Assembly: GCA_048569615.1 (NCBI GenBank)
Contig: JBLIRK010000024.1
Location: 1-46,949, forward strand
DNA from: JAYEPK01 sp048569615
Lineage (GTDB): Archaea; Thermoplasmatota; Penumbrarchaeia; Penumbrarchaeales; Penumbrarchaeaceae
Length of the DNA stretch: 46,949 nucleotides
Direction: 5' to 3'
The notes beneath the pieces were generated by a model. That model searched no databases and was not told the origin of the DNA. It saw only the letters and a program-made list of their open reading frames with translations. Positions 9,003-16,514 of the stretch are shown piece by piece. How positions within the stretch are numbered: position 1 is the first letter of the stretch; every line of letters begins with the position of its first letter. A program made the translations under genes and the position numbers.

Positions 9003-9080
9003 ACCTCCGGAAGAAAATTCTTCCCGGAGATAATTGGGATGGAGATGTATTTAGTTAAATTGAATGTTGGCCAACATTCA
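9003..9080 (-). promoter_or_regulatory. Operator-like 20-bp palindrome and 5' UTR hairpin upstream of the SPFH gene
   Basis: Positions 9061-9080 (TGAATGTTGGCCAACATTCA) form a perfect 20-base palindrome. An AT-rich TATA-like stretch (TTTAACTAAATAC on the minus strand) lies at about 9046-9058, immediately downstream. In the predicted leader, GGAAGAA and TTCTTCC (9009-9024) form an inverted repeat, extended by a CTCCGG/CCGGAG stem at 9003-9028, next to the Shine-Dalgarno. The layout is that of a dimeric regulator site abutting the promoter. Confidence 0.5.
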
Positions 9081-9091
9081 TGGACATAAAT

Positions 9092-9886
9092 TCAGTTATA
9101 AAATGAATTGGTAGGATTATAGAGATCCAGCGGCCTGTTCTGTCTGGACTGCTCCTCCTTGATCCTTTTCGAACATTCCAACAGGGCGCCCAGAATTGCG
9201 GCCAGTGCCAGCAAATGGACACTCCCCAGGAGAAGCTGGGAGGCCCAGGCATTGAAGGTTCTCTTCTGCTGGACCTCGTCCATTTCCTCGGGATCATATT
9301 CCTCTTCGCGTTCGATATCCTCGATCAAGGAATCTATGTTCTGAACCTGGACGATTACCATGACGGCCAGCCCGACGATCACCATGAATCCGAACACTCC
9401 GGCGATCACCTTGCCCCAGGTCGGGGTTATTTTCAGGGCCGGAAGCACCAGACCCACAGCCATCATGAGATAGGGGACCACCAGTATGTAGATGTAAGGT
9501 TTCAGGCCCTCCATCATGTCCGCGAAATTCGCCCCGCTTGTTGTTTCGTCCAGAACCCCCGCAAAGGACATAAAGATCACCGAGATCATCATGATCACGA
9601 CGAATATTCTTATCAGGATGGCTATTCCGACCAAAACCAAGGATCCGATAGACAGCAACTTCTGGGATGAGCCGTAGGGCCTCGATCCCATAAGCAGGAA
9701 CACTATCGCCGTGATTCCGAGCCCCAGTGCGGCAAGGTTCATGAGCAGAGGGATGCAGCTAACTATGCTTCCCAGGATGCCCAGGGTGTAGGCACCGCCG
9801 GCAGATAGCAGGAAGATCAGCCCCAACCGGGTCTTTTTAAGGTCCCTGACATTCCGTGATCCGAGATCCCTTACGGCATTGTACAA
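9092..9886 (-). CDS. Integral membrane protein of unknown function
   Basis: This protein of 264 residues has about six hydrophobic spans (LGLIFLLSAGGAYTLGILG, LLMNLAALGLGITAIVFLL, VGIAILIRIFVVIMMISVIF, YIYILVVPYLMMAVGLV, VIAGVFGFMVIVGLAVMVIV, QLLLGSVHLLALAAILGALL). An acidic loop (EDIEREEEYDPEEMDEVQQ) precedes the last span, and the C-terminal tail is basic. I do not recognise a family. TTG at 9886 is preferred because GGGGGAG sits six bases upstream; a longer reading to 9985 lacks such a site. It is followed after 99 bases by the SPFH gene on the same strand, so a functional link to that membrane scaffold is possible but is only inferred from position. Confidence 0.6.
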   Translation of the reverse strand: MYNAVRDLGSRNVRDLKKTRLGLIFLLSAGGAYTLGILGSIVSCIPLLMNLAALGLGITAIVFLLMGSRPYGSSQKLLSIGSLVLVGIAILIRIFVVIMMISVIFMSFAGVLDETTSGANFADMMEGLKPYIYILVVPYLMMAVGLVLPALKITPTWGKVIAGVFGFMVIVGLAVMVIVQVQNIDSLIEDIEREEEYDPEEMDEVQQKRTFNAWASQLLLGSVHLLALAAILGALLECSKRIKEEQSRQNRPLDLYNPTNSFYN

Positions 9887-10081
9887 TCTGTTCTCCCCCC
9901 GCGGTGATGAGATCCCCCGCAGGGAGATAACACCCGAATGTCCTTTATAATTTTCCGGACAGGCAATTCGAAGTCCCCGGGGCAAAGGGAATTTTTATAC
10001 ATAAAATAGAATATGACCATATATTCCATTATGGGAATTCATTACTAGACCCGGACAAAAGAAAATTTGGGGGAGCGCCAT

Positions 10082-11302
10082 ATGAAGAAAAGAAGGGGAA
10101 AACAACCGGTGAAGCCGGACCTTGACGAAGCCATGAAGGAGCGCCTGATCTACCTGAAGGGGCTCCAGGGGTCCACAATGAACATACCGATAATCTACAG
10201 GAGGACCTTCGATTGGGAGAGCGATTCCGTGATCTTCAAGCCAATTAACCAGAGGTCCTTCGTGGTCTTCAGGTCGGACCTCGACGACGAGGAGATAGAT
10301 CCCGATGGATACCAGAGGATCACTCTGGATGTGAGGAAACTGCCCAGGTACTGCGCCGAGAGGGGAAAGGAGAACGCCGGCAAGAACTCCAAACTGGAGG
10401 AGCTCAGGGAAGCCCTCATTTCATCCTCACTGCGGGACCGCTACATCCACATAGACGTGCTCAAAATGGACGATCACCGGATCGACGAGCTTCTGAGGGA
10501 GGACCTGGAAATGCTCTCCTCGGAGCTGGGCTACTCGTATTCGATTACCAAGGACGCTTACCGGTGCACATTCATATTTCCGAAGCACTCCAATTCACAG
10601 ATGGTCACCAGGGCCAGAAACGTCCTGAAAGGATCTATAGACGCTGTCCTGGACCTCAACGAGGAGATAATGGAACTGGACATGAAAGGGATGGGAGAAA
10701 GGCTCGTGGACCTCAGTTATGCCATAGAAAGGGCGGAGGTCAACATCGACCAGATATACACGGATGCCCTCAACGTGCACTGGGACATGCCGCAGACGGA
10801 GCCTGTGGGATTCTTCCTTCTGACCCAGTCCTGCGAGAGGGTCCACGACGAGATAGAGTACATCGTGAACGCATCCAAAGAGGCTTTGAAACTGCTGGGA
10901 TCGTGCCAGAGCGATGCTTCTGCGGTCCTCTTCGAGGAGCTCGTTTCACTCTGGAGGTCCTCCGTGGGATGGGCCCTGCAGAAGCTCTCCTATGCATTGA
11001 ATTCGATAGACGTGGACAAGGACGAGGCCATCAATGAATGCCTTCTCATGATAAGGGAGCACAGGGAGCAGAAGGAGAGCAGGAGCTCCTATTCAGACAA
11101 GGTCATCGTTCAGCTCACCCAGAAGATCGAGGGGCTGGCCCAGAGAGGCGCCAAGAAGGGGGGATTGAAGTTCCTGGCGGACGTCGAATGCCTCGCCGCC
11201 ATAGAGATCCTCTTCGGGATCAACCAGTCCGCATCAAGGATCGGCGGCATAACAAATATCATAGCAACCAAGACCCTTTACCTCAAGCAAACAGCCGATT
11301 GA
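10082..11302 (+). CDS. PhoU-like helical domain protein, possible transcriptional or signalling regulator
   Basis: ATG at 10082 is preferred because GGGGGAG lies six bases upstream; a TTG 15 bases earlier overlaps that site. The 406-residue product is soluble. The N-terminal 40-150 region is beta-rich (DSVIFKPINQRSFVVF, QRITLDVRKL) and could be a degenerate AbrB-like module. From about 190 to 400 it is helical, with spacing resembling archaeal PhoU-domain proteins (LVDLSYAIERAEVNIDQIY, then CERVHDEIEYIVNASKEAL). PhoU proteins modulate phosphate uptake and signalling, but no pst genes are near. A DNA-binding motif is not visible. It is divergent from the upstream membrane gene. Confidence 0.5.
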   Translation: MKKRRGKQPVKPDLDEAMKERLIYLKGLQGSTMNIPIIYRRTFDWESDSVIFKPINQRSFVVFRSDLDDEEIDPDGYQRITLDVRKLPRYCAERGKENAGKNSKLEELREALISSSLRDRYIHIDVLKMDDHRIDELLREDLEMLSSELGYSYSITKDAYRCTFIFPKHSNSQMVTRARNVLKGSIDAVLDLNEEIMELDMKGMGERLVDLSYAIERAEVNIDQIYTDALNVHWDMPQTEPVGFFLLTQSCERVHDEIEYIVNASKEALKLLGSCQSDASAVLFEELVSLWRSSVGWALQKLSYALNSIDVDKDEAINECLLMIREHREQKESRSSYSDKVIVQLTQKIEGLAQRGAKKGGLKFLADVECLAAIEILFGINQSASRIGGITNIIATKTLYLKQTAD

Positions 11303-11319
11303 TCGGTTTTTAATTTTTA
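11288..11319 (+). terminator. Terminator of the PhoU-like gene
   Basis: A short CCGA/TCGG stem overlaps the stop codon and is followed by TTTTT and a second TTTTT. The next 60 bases are almost entirely A+T. Confidence 0.5.
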
Positions 11320-11394
11320 AGTGAATTTATATTTATTTTATTTATATTAATTTTAAAAATATTCTTAAATATCCATTCCCTTTTGTTTGGTAGA

Positions 11395-11664
11395 AGAAAA
11401 CGGGGGTGAAGGAGATGGTCCATACATCCATGAGAACGATCATGCCCGAATACCTTAGTCCACCCTTGCCGCCCGGGTCAAAGGGCGGTTTAGTCTGATC
11501 CTATGGCTTCTGCCAGTAGGAAAGGCGGGCCTTGGCCCCAATGCCCGCCAGGGGGATAGAGAGGAGAGAGAACAAAGGCGGGGGGTAATGAGCCCGCTCC
11601 CCGCCGAAACCTCCTTTTCCACAATTCTTTTGAACCAGGTAAGGGTTTGCCCTCCGGGGAGCAA
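11395..11664 (+). ncRNA. Candidate structured leader RNA upstream of the DUF362 gene
   Basis: This part of the 362-base gap is GC-rich after an AT-rich spacer and contains three strong hairpins. The first is 11469-11474/11483-11488 (CCGCCC with GGGCGG). The second is 11524-11530/11543-11549 (GGCGGGC with GCCCGCC). The third is 11577-11583/11599-11605 (GGCGGGG with CCCCGCC). A fourth weak hairpin (TTTGC...GCAAA, 11646-11664) ends at the base before the start codon and contains the Shine-Dalgarno. A tiny ORF of 27 codons (11415-11498) with a good Shine-Dalgarno lies at its head. I match it to no known RNA family. Confidence 0.4.
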
Positions 11665-12771
11665 ATGTCCAGCAAGGTTTACTTCGCAGATCTTCATGCC
11701 AGGAAGGAATCCGACAACAGGACCAACAAGATCAAGAGGCTCTTCGACGCAGCGGGATTCGGTGAATTCCTGTCGGAGAAGGACCTCACCGCCGTCAAGA
11801 TCCATTTCGGGGAGCGCGGTGGGGACGCCTTCATAAATCCGATCTACGTCAGGGCGGTCGTGGATAAGATTAAGGAGAACGGCGGCAAGCCCTTCGTCAC
11901 GGATACAAATACATTGTACCGGGGCAAGAGGCACAATTCCGTGGACCATATCGAGACCGCCATCCTCCATGGATTCGATTTCTCGGTGGTCGGCGCCCCC
12001 GTAATCATCGCCGACGGATTGAAGGGAAGGAATGTTAGATGGGTTGTCATCAACGCCAAGCATTTCGAGAAGGTCAGAATAGCTGCGGACATCCACACGG
12101 CGGATGCCATGATAGTGATGACCCATTTCAAGGGGCACGAGATGGCAGGATTCGGGGGAGCCATCAAGAACCTTGCCATGGGCGGGGGCTCCGCCTACGG
12201 GAAGATGGACCAGCATTCGGTCAGACCGAAGGTCGATAAGGAGAAATGCATAGGCTGTGGTACTTGCATAGAGATCTGCCCCGTAGACGCCCACGTTCTT
12301 GAAGGATGCAAGGTCTCCATACGGAAAGAGATCTGCATCGGATGCGGTGAATGCATCACGGTATGTCCGCAGGATGCGATCTACACCTCCTGGGAGGCCG
12401 AGATCTCCGAATTCCTGGAGAGGATGACAGAGTACGCCTACGGGACATCAAGCACGAAGAGGGGAAAGATCGGCTACATCAATTTCCTGACAAGGATATC
12501 GCCCGATTGCGACTGCTTCCCTTGGAGCGACCACCCCATCGTCCCGGACATAGGGATACTTTCCTCCACCGACCCGGTGGCCCTCGACAGGGCCTGCTAC
12601 GATCTTGTGAACCAGCAGCCCGGATACGAAGGGACGAAGCTGAAAGGCGGTTTCAAACCCGGCGAGGACAAGTTCAGGGGAATGAGGCCGGAGGTGGATG
12701 CTCAAATACAGTTCAGGTACGGAGAGAAGCTGGGGCTGGGCTCTCAGGATTACGAACTGATAAGGATCTGA
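11665..12771 (+). CDS. DUF362 domain protein with two [4Fe-4S] clusters
   Basis: This 368-residue protein has a DUF362 domain (residues about 1-185 and 245-368) surrounding a two-cluster ferredoxin insert. CIGCGTCIEIC (195-205) and CIGCGECITVC (224-234) each supply the canonical four-cysteine ligand pattern together with downstream CP motifs. DUF362 proteins are common in anaerobic archaea and are thought to take part in electron transfer or cofactor-related redox steps; their substrate is unknown. ATG at 11665 is chosen because GGGGAG is immediately upstream; a TTG 18 bases earlier is less likely. The long structured leader suggests post-transcriptional control. It converges with the next gene with only two bases between stops. 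Confidence 0.85.
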   Translation: MSSKVYFADLHARKESDNRTNKIKRLFDAAGFGEFLSEKDLTAVKIHFGERGGDAFINPIYVRAVVDKIKENGGKPFVTDTNTLYRGKRHNSVDHIETAILHGFDFSVVGAPVIIADGLKGRNVRWVVINAKHFEKVRIAADIHTADAMIVMTHFKGHEMAGFGGAIKNLAMGGGSAYGKMDQHSVRPKVDKEKCIGCGTCIEICPVDAHVLEGCKVSIRKEICIGCGECITVCPQDAIYTSWEAEISEFLERMTEYAYGTSSTKRGKIGYINFLTRISPDCDCFPWSDHPIVPDIGILSSTDPVALDRACYDLVNQQPGYEGTKLKGGFKPGEDKFRGMRPEVDAQIQFRYGEKLGLGSQDYELIRI

Positions 12772-12773
12772 TC

Positions 12774-13709
12774 TCAGATCGCCCCTATGAGCTCCAATAT
12801 CATCTGTATAATCCTCTCGAACCATGTCAATGGTGTCTTCTCCACCATTTCTATATTGTATTCAAGGAGCTCACCCTCTACTATCGTTATATCATCCTCA
12901 TAGGGATGGTGATCAGCTGCGGTAGCTCTCAATTCATACTCCCCTGGAGGAGCTTGTATATTGTAATAACCCTCCCAATCCGTCTCATCGAAGTAAGAGC
13001 TTTGATCAGTGGATATCTGAACATGACCATACAATCCCCAGCCGTCCTCTCCTGTCAATTGTCCAAAGACTCCTGTTTGCATGGGAACCAGGGTGATATT
13101 GTGCTCGACCGAATCACCCTTAATGAGTTTGAACCATTCACTGAAGTAATCCTCATACCCATTCGCTTCAGCTATGACTCTGAAGGTCCCCTCCGAGCAG
13201 GCTATTTTATAATAGATATACCCTCCCCCTCCCGTTCCCCATTGGGTATAATAGTGTTGACCTGGATCATCGGGATGGGTTTCTAGTCCAATGTAAAGCG
13301 AATCGTACTCCGGAACGGAACCATTTTCAGTGAAAACATATCCATAAATTTGGCAAGGGATCTCCTCCATTTCAAAATCATGTGTTACAATAGTACCCCT
13401 TGGTACGAAAAACTCATTATAATAGGTGAAATAATTTTCTTTATATGCCCATAACGATAATTGTCCATAGAATTCCAATTCAACCTCATAATATCCGGTC
13501 TCATTCGTTTCTGTCGAAATGTAATTGAGATACATATCATCCCAGATGTCGATCATCACTTCATCTAATGGTTCACCAGTGTCCATGTCATATACATGAC
13601 CCTTTAAGGTGGCTCCGATCGAATCCTGTCCGATGCTGCTAGGTGTGTATAACATATTCAGCCCGAAAACAAGCATTACCGCTAATGTCAGAACTATGGA
13701 TTTTCTCAT
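12774..13709 (-). CDS. Secreted protein with carboxypeptidase-regulatory-like beta-sandwich repeats
   Basis: A signal peptide (residues 1-27) is followed by at least three beta-sandwich modules of the carboxypeptidase-regulatory/CNA-B-like kind. The blocks are LKGHVYDMDTGEPLDEV, QIYGYVFTENGSVPEY and VFGQLTGEDGWGLYGHV, each leading to a YEVEL- or YNIQAPPGEYEL-type strand. Many aromatic residues and N-glycosylation sequons (NET, NIT) are present. Such modules usually act as stalks or adhesion elements on the cell surface. The last 14 residues form a short hydrophobic helix that may anchor it. ATG at 13709 has GGGG eight bases upstream. The gene is clearly more A+T-rich than its neighbours, hinting at transfer or relaxed selection. 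Confidence 0.65.
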   Translation of the reverse strand: MRKSIVLTLAVMLVFGLNMLYTPSSIGQDSIGATLKGHVYDMDTGEPLDEVMIDIWDDMYLNYISTETNETGYYEVELEFYGQLSLWAYKENYFTYYNEFFVPRGTIVTHDFEMEEIPCQIYGYVFTENGSVPEYDSLYIGLETHPDDPGQHYYTQWGTGGGGYIYYKIACSEGTFRVIAEANGYEDYFSEWFKLIKGDSVEHNITLVPMQTGVFGQLTGEDGWGLYGHVQISTDQSSYFDETDWEGYYNIQAPPGEYELRATAADHHPYEDDITIVEGELLEYNIEMVEKTPLTWFERIIQMILELIGAI

Positions 13710-13722
13710 TTCCATACCCCTT

Positions 13723-13754
13723 AATAAATAGCTTAAATTGAATTTAAGTTTATT
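13723..13754. promoter_or_regulatory. AT-rich interrupted palindrome between patatin and the secreted-protein gene
   Basis: CTTAAATT (13732-13739) and AATTTAAG (13741-13748) form an inverted repeat around one base. AATAAA (13723-13728) and TTTATT (13749-13754) extend the symmetry with a three-base bulge. It lies 14 bases upstream of the secreted protein's start codon and just after the patatin stop, so it can be an operator over the promoter or a bidirectional terminator. Confidence 0.45.
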
Positions 13755-13760
13755 GATGGT

Positions 13761-14735
13761 TCATGATTTTAACAGCAGCTCCGTGAGCAGCTCCAGGTCA
13801 TCCCTCTGCCGGTCTATCATGTCCTGTGCTTCTATCTTCAGATTGTGGAGGTTCCTCTCAGAGGGATCGTCCATGTCGTCATTTCCGGAATCCAGCCTCG
13901 TCTGGAACCTGAAGTACCTCCTCCCCCTCCCGGGGAGCTGCAGCAGCGATTTAAGCTGGTAATCGACCGTGTCGCTCTGCCCATCGAACATGACGTTCAA
14001 AAGGGGATGCGCCCATTGCGCCAGCCCCCAGTTCTTTGCATCCTTGTATTCTATCCTTCTCGTCAACTCCCCGGTTCCCAATGAGACCATGAGTATGTCC
14101 TTGTCCGGGAACAAGGTCCGGGCCTCGACATAGGCGCACATACCCGGATTGTTGGCATACACGCCTCCGTCGACCAGGGCCCAGTAATCAAGACCCTCCT
14201 GTTCCTGCAGAGGCTCGGGCTCGAAGTACGTGGGAGCCGCCGTCGCCGCCCTGGCAACATTCCTCATGGAATAATCGTAGTCCTTGCTGTACTTGGCCCT
14301 CTCGCTCCTGAAGAACCAGGCGCAGCGGGATTCTATTTCGTATGCGGGGATCAGGACCGGCTTTATCGCTTCCTTGAGCCTCGCCTCGCCGAAGTACCTA
14401 TCGAGAACATCATTTATCCCTTTGGTTCCGTACTTCTCGTCAAGGAGGGACCATGCGGATTCGAACCTCCTCCAGACCGAACGGTGAAAGATGTTCTTTC
14501 CCTCCTTCTCGTAGAGTTCCAGGATGTCCTCGGCCCTGTACTGGGGCCTTCCCTTTTCATCCGGCTTCGTGAGGCCCAGGGCTATCAGGCCTCCCGTGGA
14601 GGTGCCCGCTATGAGGTCGAAGAGGACGCTGACGGGCTCCCCTGTTATCTCCTCGATATCCTTGAGGACCTTGCAAGGGATCACTCCCCGGATGCCTCCC
14701 CCGTCTATGGATAAAACTTTCACTAGTTCTGACAT
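13761..14735 (-). CDS. Patatin-like phospholipase
   Basis: This 324-residue lipid acyl hydrolase has all the marks of the patatin fold. The oxyanion loop DGGGIRG is at 11-17, the nucleophile elbow GTSTG is at 44-48 (Ser46), and the dyad DGG is at 189-191 (Asp189) in LVDGGVYANNPG. There is no signal peptide, so it acts on membrane lipids from the cytoplasm. Similar cytoplasmic patatins serve in lipid turnover and, in bacteria, as CBASS effectors (CapV). No nucleotidyltransferase is adjacent, so a defence role is unsupported. ATG at 14735 is preceded by GGGGTT. The next gene upstream (14795-15103) is on the same strand. Confidence 0.88.
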   Translation of the reverse strand: MSELVKVLSIDGGGIRGVIPCKVLKDIEEITGEPVSVLFDLIAGTSTGGLIALGLTKPDEKGRPQYRAEDILELYEKEGKNIFHRSVWRRFESAWSLLDEKYGTKGINDVLDRYFGEARLKEAIKPVLIPAYEIESRCAWFFRSERAKYSKDYDYSMRNVARAATAAPTYFEPEPLQEQEGLDYWALVDGGVYANNPGMCAYVEARTLFPDKDILMVSLGTGELTRRIEYKDAKNWGLAQWAHPLLNVMFDGQSDTVDYQLKSLLQLPGRGRRYFRFQTRLDSGNDDMDDPSERNLHNLKIEAQDMIDRQRDDLELLTELLLKS

Positions 14736-14794
14736 TTTGAACCCCGGCTCAAATTGGCGGGGAAAATATTTAATGATTTACGAAAAGGTGTGTT

Positions 14795-15103
14795 TCATCT
14801 GTATTTGGAGTACCTGTCCAACAGCCTCCTCAATCTGTCCGAAAGGTCCCGTGATATGTCTCCCCTCTCCTCCACTTCGCTGATATAGTCCTTGGCCTCC
14901 TTTATGGACCTCTGCCGGGCCCTGGCTGTCAGTGTCGCCATGAACGACGGTCTCTTGTTATCGTCCATGTCGGAGGAGTCCATGATCTCCTTGAGGTCGT
15001 AATTGAAATAGTCCAGCTTCCCGAGATTCAGCATGGCCTTGGGTTTGGTCCTGCTGTACATCTTGTTCCTGCTCTGCCCTTTGCTGTCGGTATTTCTGGC
15101 CAA
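14795..15103 (-). CDS. Small basic hypothetical protein
   Basis: This 102-residue soluble protein has a basic N-terminus (ARNTDSKGQSRNKMYSRTK), a central acidic patch (EIMDSSDMDDNK), and two predicted C-terminal helices rich in Arg and Glu (ARARQRSIKEAKDYI, LSDRLRRLLDRYSKYR). I do not recognise it. TTG at 15103 has GGAG eight bases upstream. It precedes the patatin gene by 59 bases on the same strand, so cotranscription is plausible. It is divergent from the STAS gene. Confidence 0.5.
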   Translation of the reverse strand: MARNTDSKGQSRNKMYSRTKPKAMLNLGKLDYFNYDLKEIMDSSDMDDNKRPSFMATLTARARQRSIKEAKDYISEVEERGDISRDLSDRLRRLLDRYSKYR

Positions 15104-15211
15104 GGAAATAGCTCCATCGAATTATCCGGGGTATTTTACTTAAAACTTTTCTGGAATTACCCATGTTGGGCTCAGAAGAATAGAAATACGCCACAGATCA
15201 AATACCTACCC

Positions 15212-15496
15212 ATGGAGCTCAGGAAATGCGCGGACCCGGAAAAGGCCTGCTGGACCGTCTCGGGCAGCATGGACGACGATTCCTTCATGGCCCTGGAGTC
15301 GATCCTGATGAACTCCCAGGACAGCGATATGGACATAATGATCGATGTCTCGGGGCTGAAGGGGATGACTAATACCAGCGCCAGCGGCTTCAGGCAGATG
15401 GCCCAAAAGATGGAAATGAGCGGGAGACACCTGAGCATCGTCGGTGCAACCGGGCAGTTGGAGCAGTTTCTCAGGGCCATCGGCCTGCTGGAATGA
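15212..15496 (+). CDS. STAS domain protein (anti-sigma-factor-antagonist-like)
   Basis: This 94-residue protein is a single STAS domain. WTVSGSMDDDSFMALESIL fits strand 1 and helix 1, DIMIDVSGLKGM fits strand 3, and NTSASGFRQMAQKM is the conserved loop/helix where bacterial SpoIIAA-type proteins are phosphorylated. RHLSIVGATGQLEQFL fits the last strand and helix. STAS proteins act as phosphorylation-dependent protein-interaction switches. No anti-sigma kinase (HATPase) or phosphatase is visible nearby, so its partner is unknown. Confidence 0.75.
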   Translation: MELRKCADPEKACWTVSGSMDDDSFMALESILMNSQDSDMDIMIDVSGLKGMTNTSASGFRQMAQKMEMSGRHLSIVGATGQLEQFLRAIGLLE

Positions 15497-15556
15497 ACGA
15501 CCTTGCTTCAATACCAGCACCTTATATAGTCCGGACGATTTGGTTCAAGAACGCCC

Positions 15557-15585
15557 TTATATCGAATTTTTTAATATTCATTGAC
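15557..15585 (+). promoter_or_regulatory. TATA box positioned for a leaderless transcript
   Basis: A TATA-like TTATATC at 15557-15563 lies about 26 bases before ATG at 15586. No Shine-Dalgarno is present, consistent with transcription starting at or next to the start codon. Confidence 0.45.
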
Positions 15586-16512
15586 ATGAGAAGAGGAGCA
15601 TATTTGTCATCGATCTTCTTACTAATGGTTGCTTGCTTCCCTCTGTTGATGTCGGATAGCTCCGATGCAGTTGGATACGTCCCTGACCCTCAATATACTA
15701 TTCAAATTGCGGAAGCAAAGCAAAGTGCTTCTATAGACAAGGAGAACGGGGCCAATCTAACCTATCGTGGAACTGTGTTCGTTTGCATGCCCTGGAGACC
15801 GGAGATGAATTATATTGTCGTCAACCTGACCGTCGATTCGGGAGGATTCAAGGCAACAGAAGTCGATCAGATGACCTTTACCCGGGCCCAGAGGCAGATG
15901 TCCTTCAATTTTACCGTGCATGTCCCCGCAGGGACCCAGGCCGAAAAACATATGCTAAGAGTTGGTGGAGAATGGTCAACCATTCCGCCCATGGAGAGCG
16001 GTAAAATGATCCCATCGGCGAGCTTGTTGGAGGTCCTACCATATTCCGATGTGAAAATAAAAGATGAAGAGACAAAAAACCACATAGTCAAAGCCGGCAG
16101 CTCTGTTGATATCGGAGTTTGCATCATGAACAACGGTAATTTCAAGGATGAGATATCATGGGAAATGGAACCGGGGAGCCAAAATGAACTGAGAGGAAGA
16201 GGGTGGGTGGTGATTTGGAACAGCACAAGCTCCTGGGTTGACGGATTCTCGGAGATCTCCCCGGTACTTAAACTTTCGATACCGGGCGATGAGGAGCCTG
16301 GCATCTATACGTTCGAGATAAAAGCTTTATACACCTCCAAATTGATTCCATCCAACGAAAGCAGGAATTCCACCTTGATTAGTCTGGAAGTGCTGCAGAA
16401 TCTGCAGGATGAGCTTGAAGGATTGGCAGTATTTTCATCCATTCTACTGGTAATCTGGGTCTGTGTGGTGACCGCTCTTATGGCGAGGCTGAAAAGAAAA
16501 AACCAGGGTTGA
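15586..16512 (+). CDS. Secreted, C-terminally membrane-anchored beta-sandwich protein
   Basis: This 308-residue protein has an N-terminal signal peptide (residues 1-30), an extracellular region of two beta-sandwich-like modules, and one C-terminal membrane span (residues about 280-302, ending RLKRKNQG). The second module (ENHIVKAGSSVDIGVCIMN-like start, then GDEEPGIYTFEIKALY) resembles NEW3/CARDB-type Ig-like domains that often stalk archaeal surface proteins. The ORF is open further upstream, but ATG at 15586 gives the signal peptide and matches the TATA spacing. It converges with the deaminase gene with two bases between stops. Confidence 0.65.
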   Translation: MRRGAYLSSIFLLMVACFPLLMSDSSDAVGYVPDPQYTIQIAEAKQSASIDKENGANLTYRGTVFVCMPWRPEMNYIVVNLTVDSGGFKATEVDQMTFTRAQRQMSFNFTVHVPAGTQAEKHMLRVGGEWSTIPPMESGKMIPSASLLEVLPYSDVKIKDEETKNHIVKAGSSVDIGVCIMNNGNFKDEISWEMEPGSQNELRGRGWVVIWNSTSSWVDGFSEISPVLKLSIPGDEEPGIYTFEIKALYTSKLIPSNESRNSTLISLEVLQNLQDELEGLAVFSSILLVIWVCVVTALMARLKRKNQG

Positions 16513-16514
16513 GA

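Noticed and set aside
11395..11664. SRP RNA or RNase P RNA
   Set aside because: I could not find the SRP helix 8 tetraloop region or the RNase P conserved GAGGAAAGUC and ACAGAA blocks.
11455..12294. Minus-strand frame of 279 codons opposite the DUF362 gene
   Set aside because: It is antisense to clear ferredoxin and DUF362 motifs and has no domain of its own.
13761..14735. CBASS defence effector
   Set aside because: The patatin resembles CapV in motifs, but there is no nucleotidyltransferase or other CBASS gene beside it; neighbours are a small hypothetical gene and a secreted protein.
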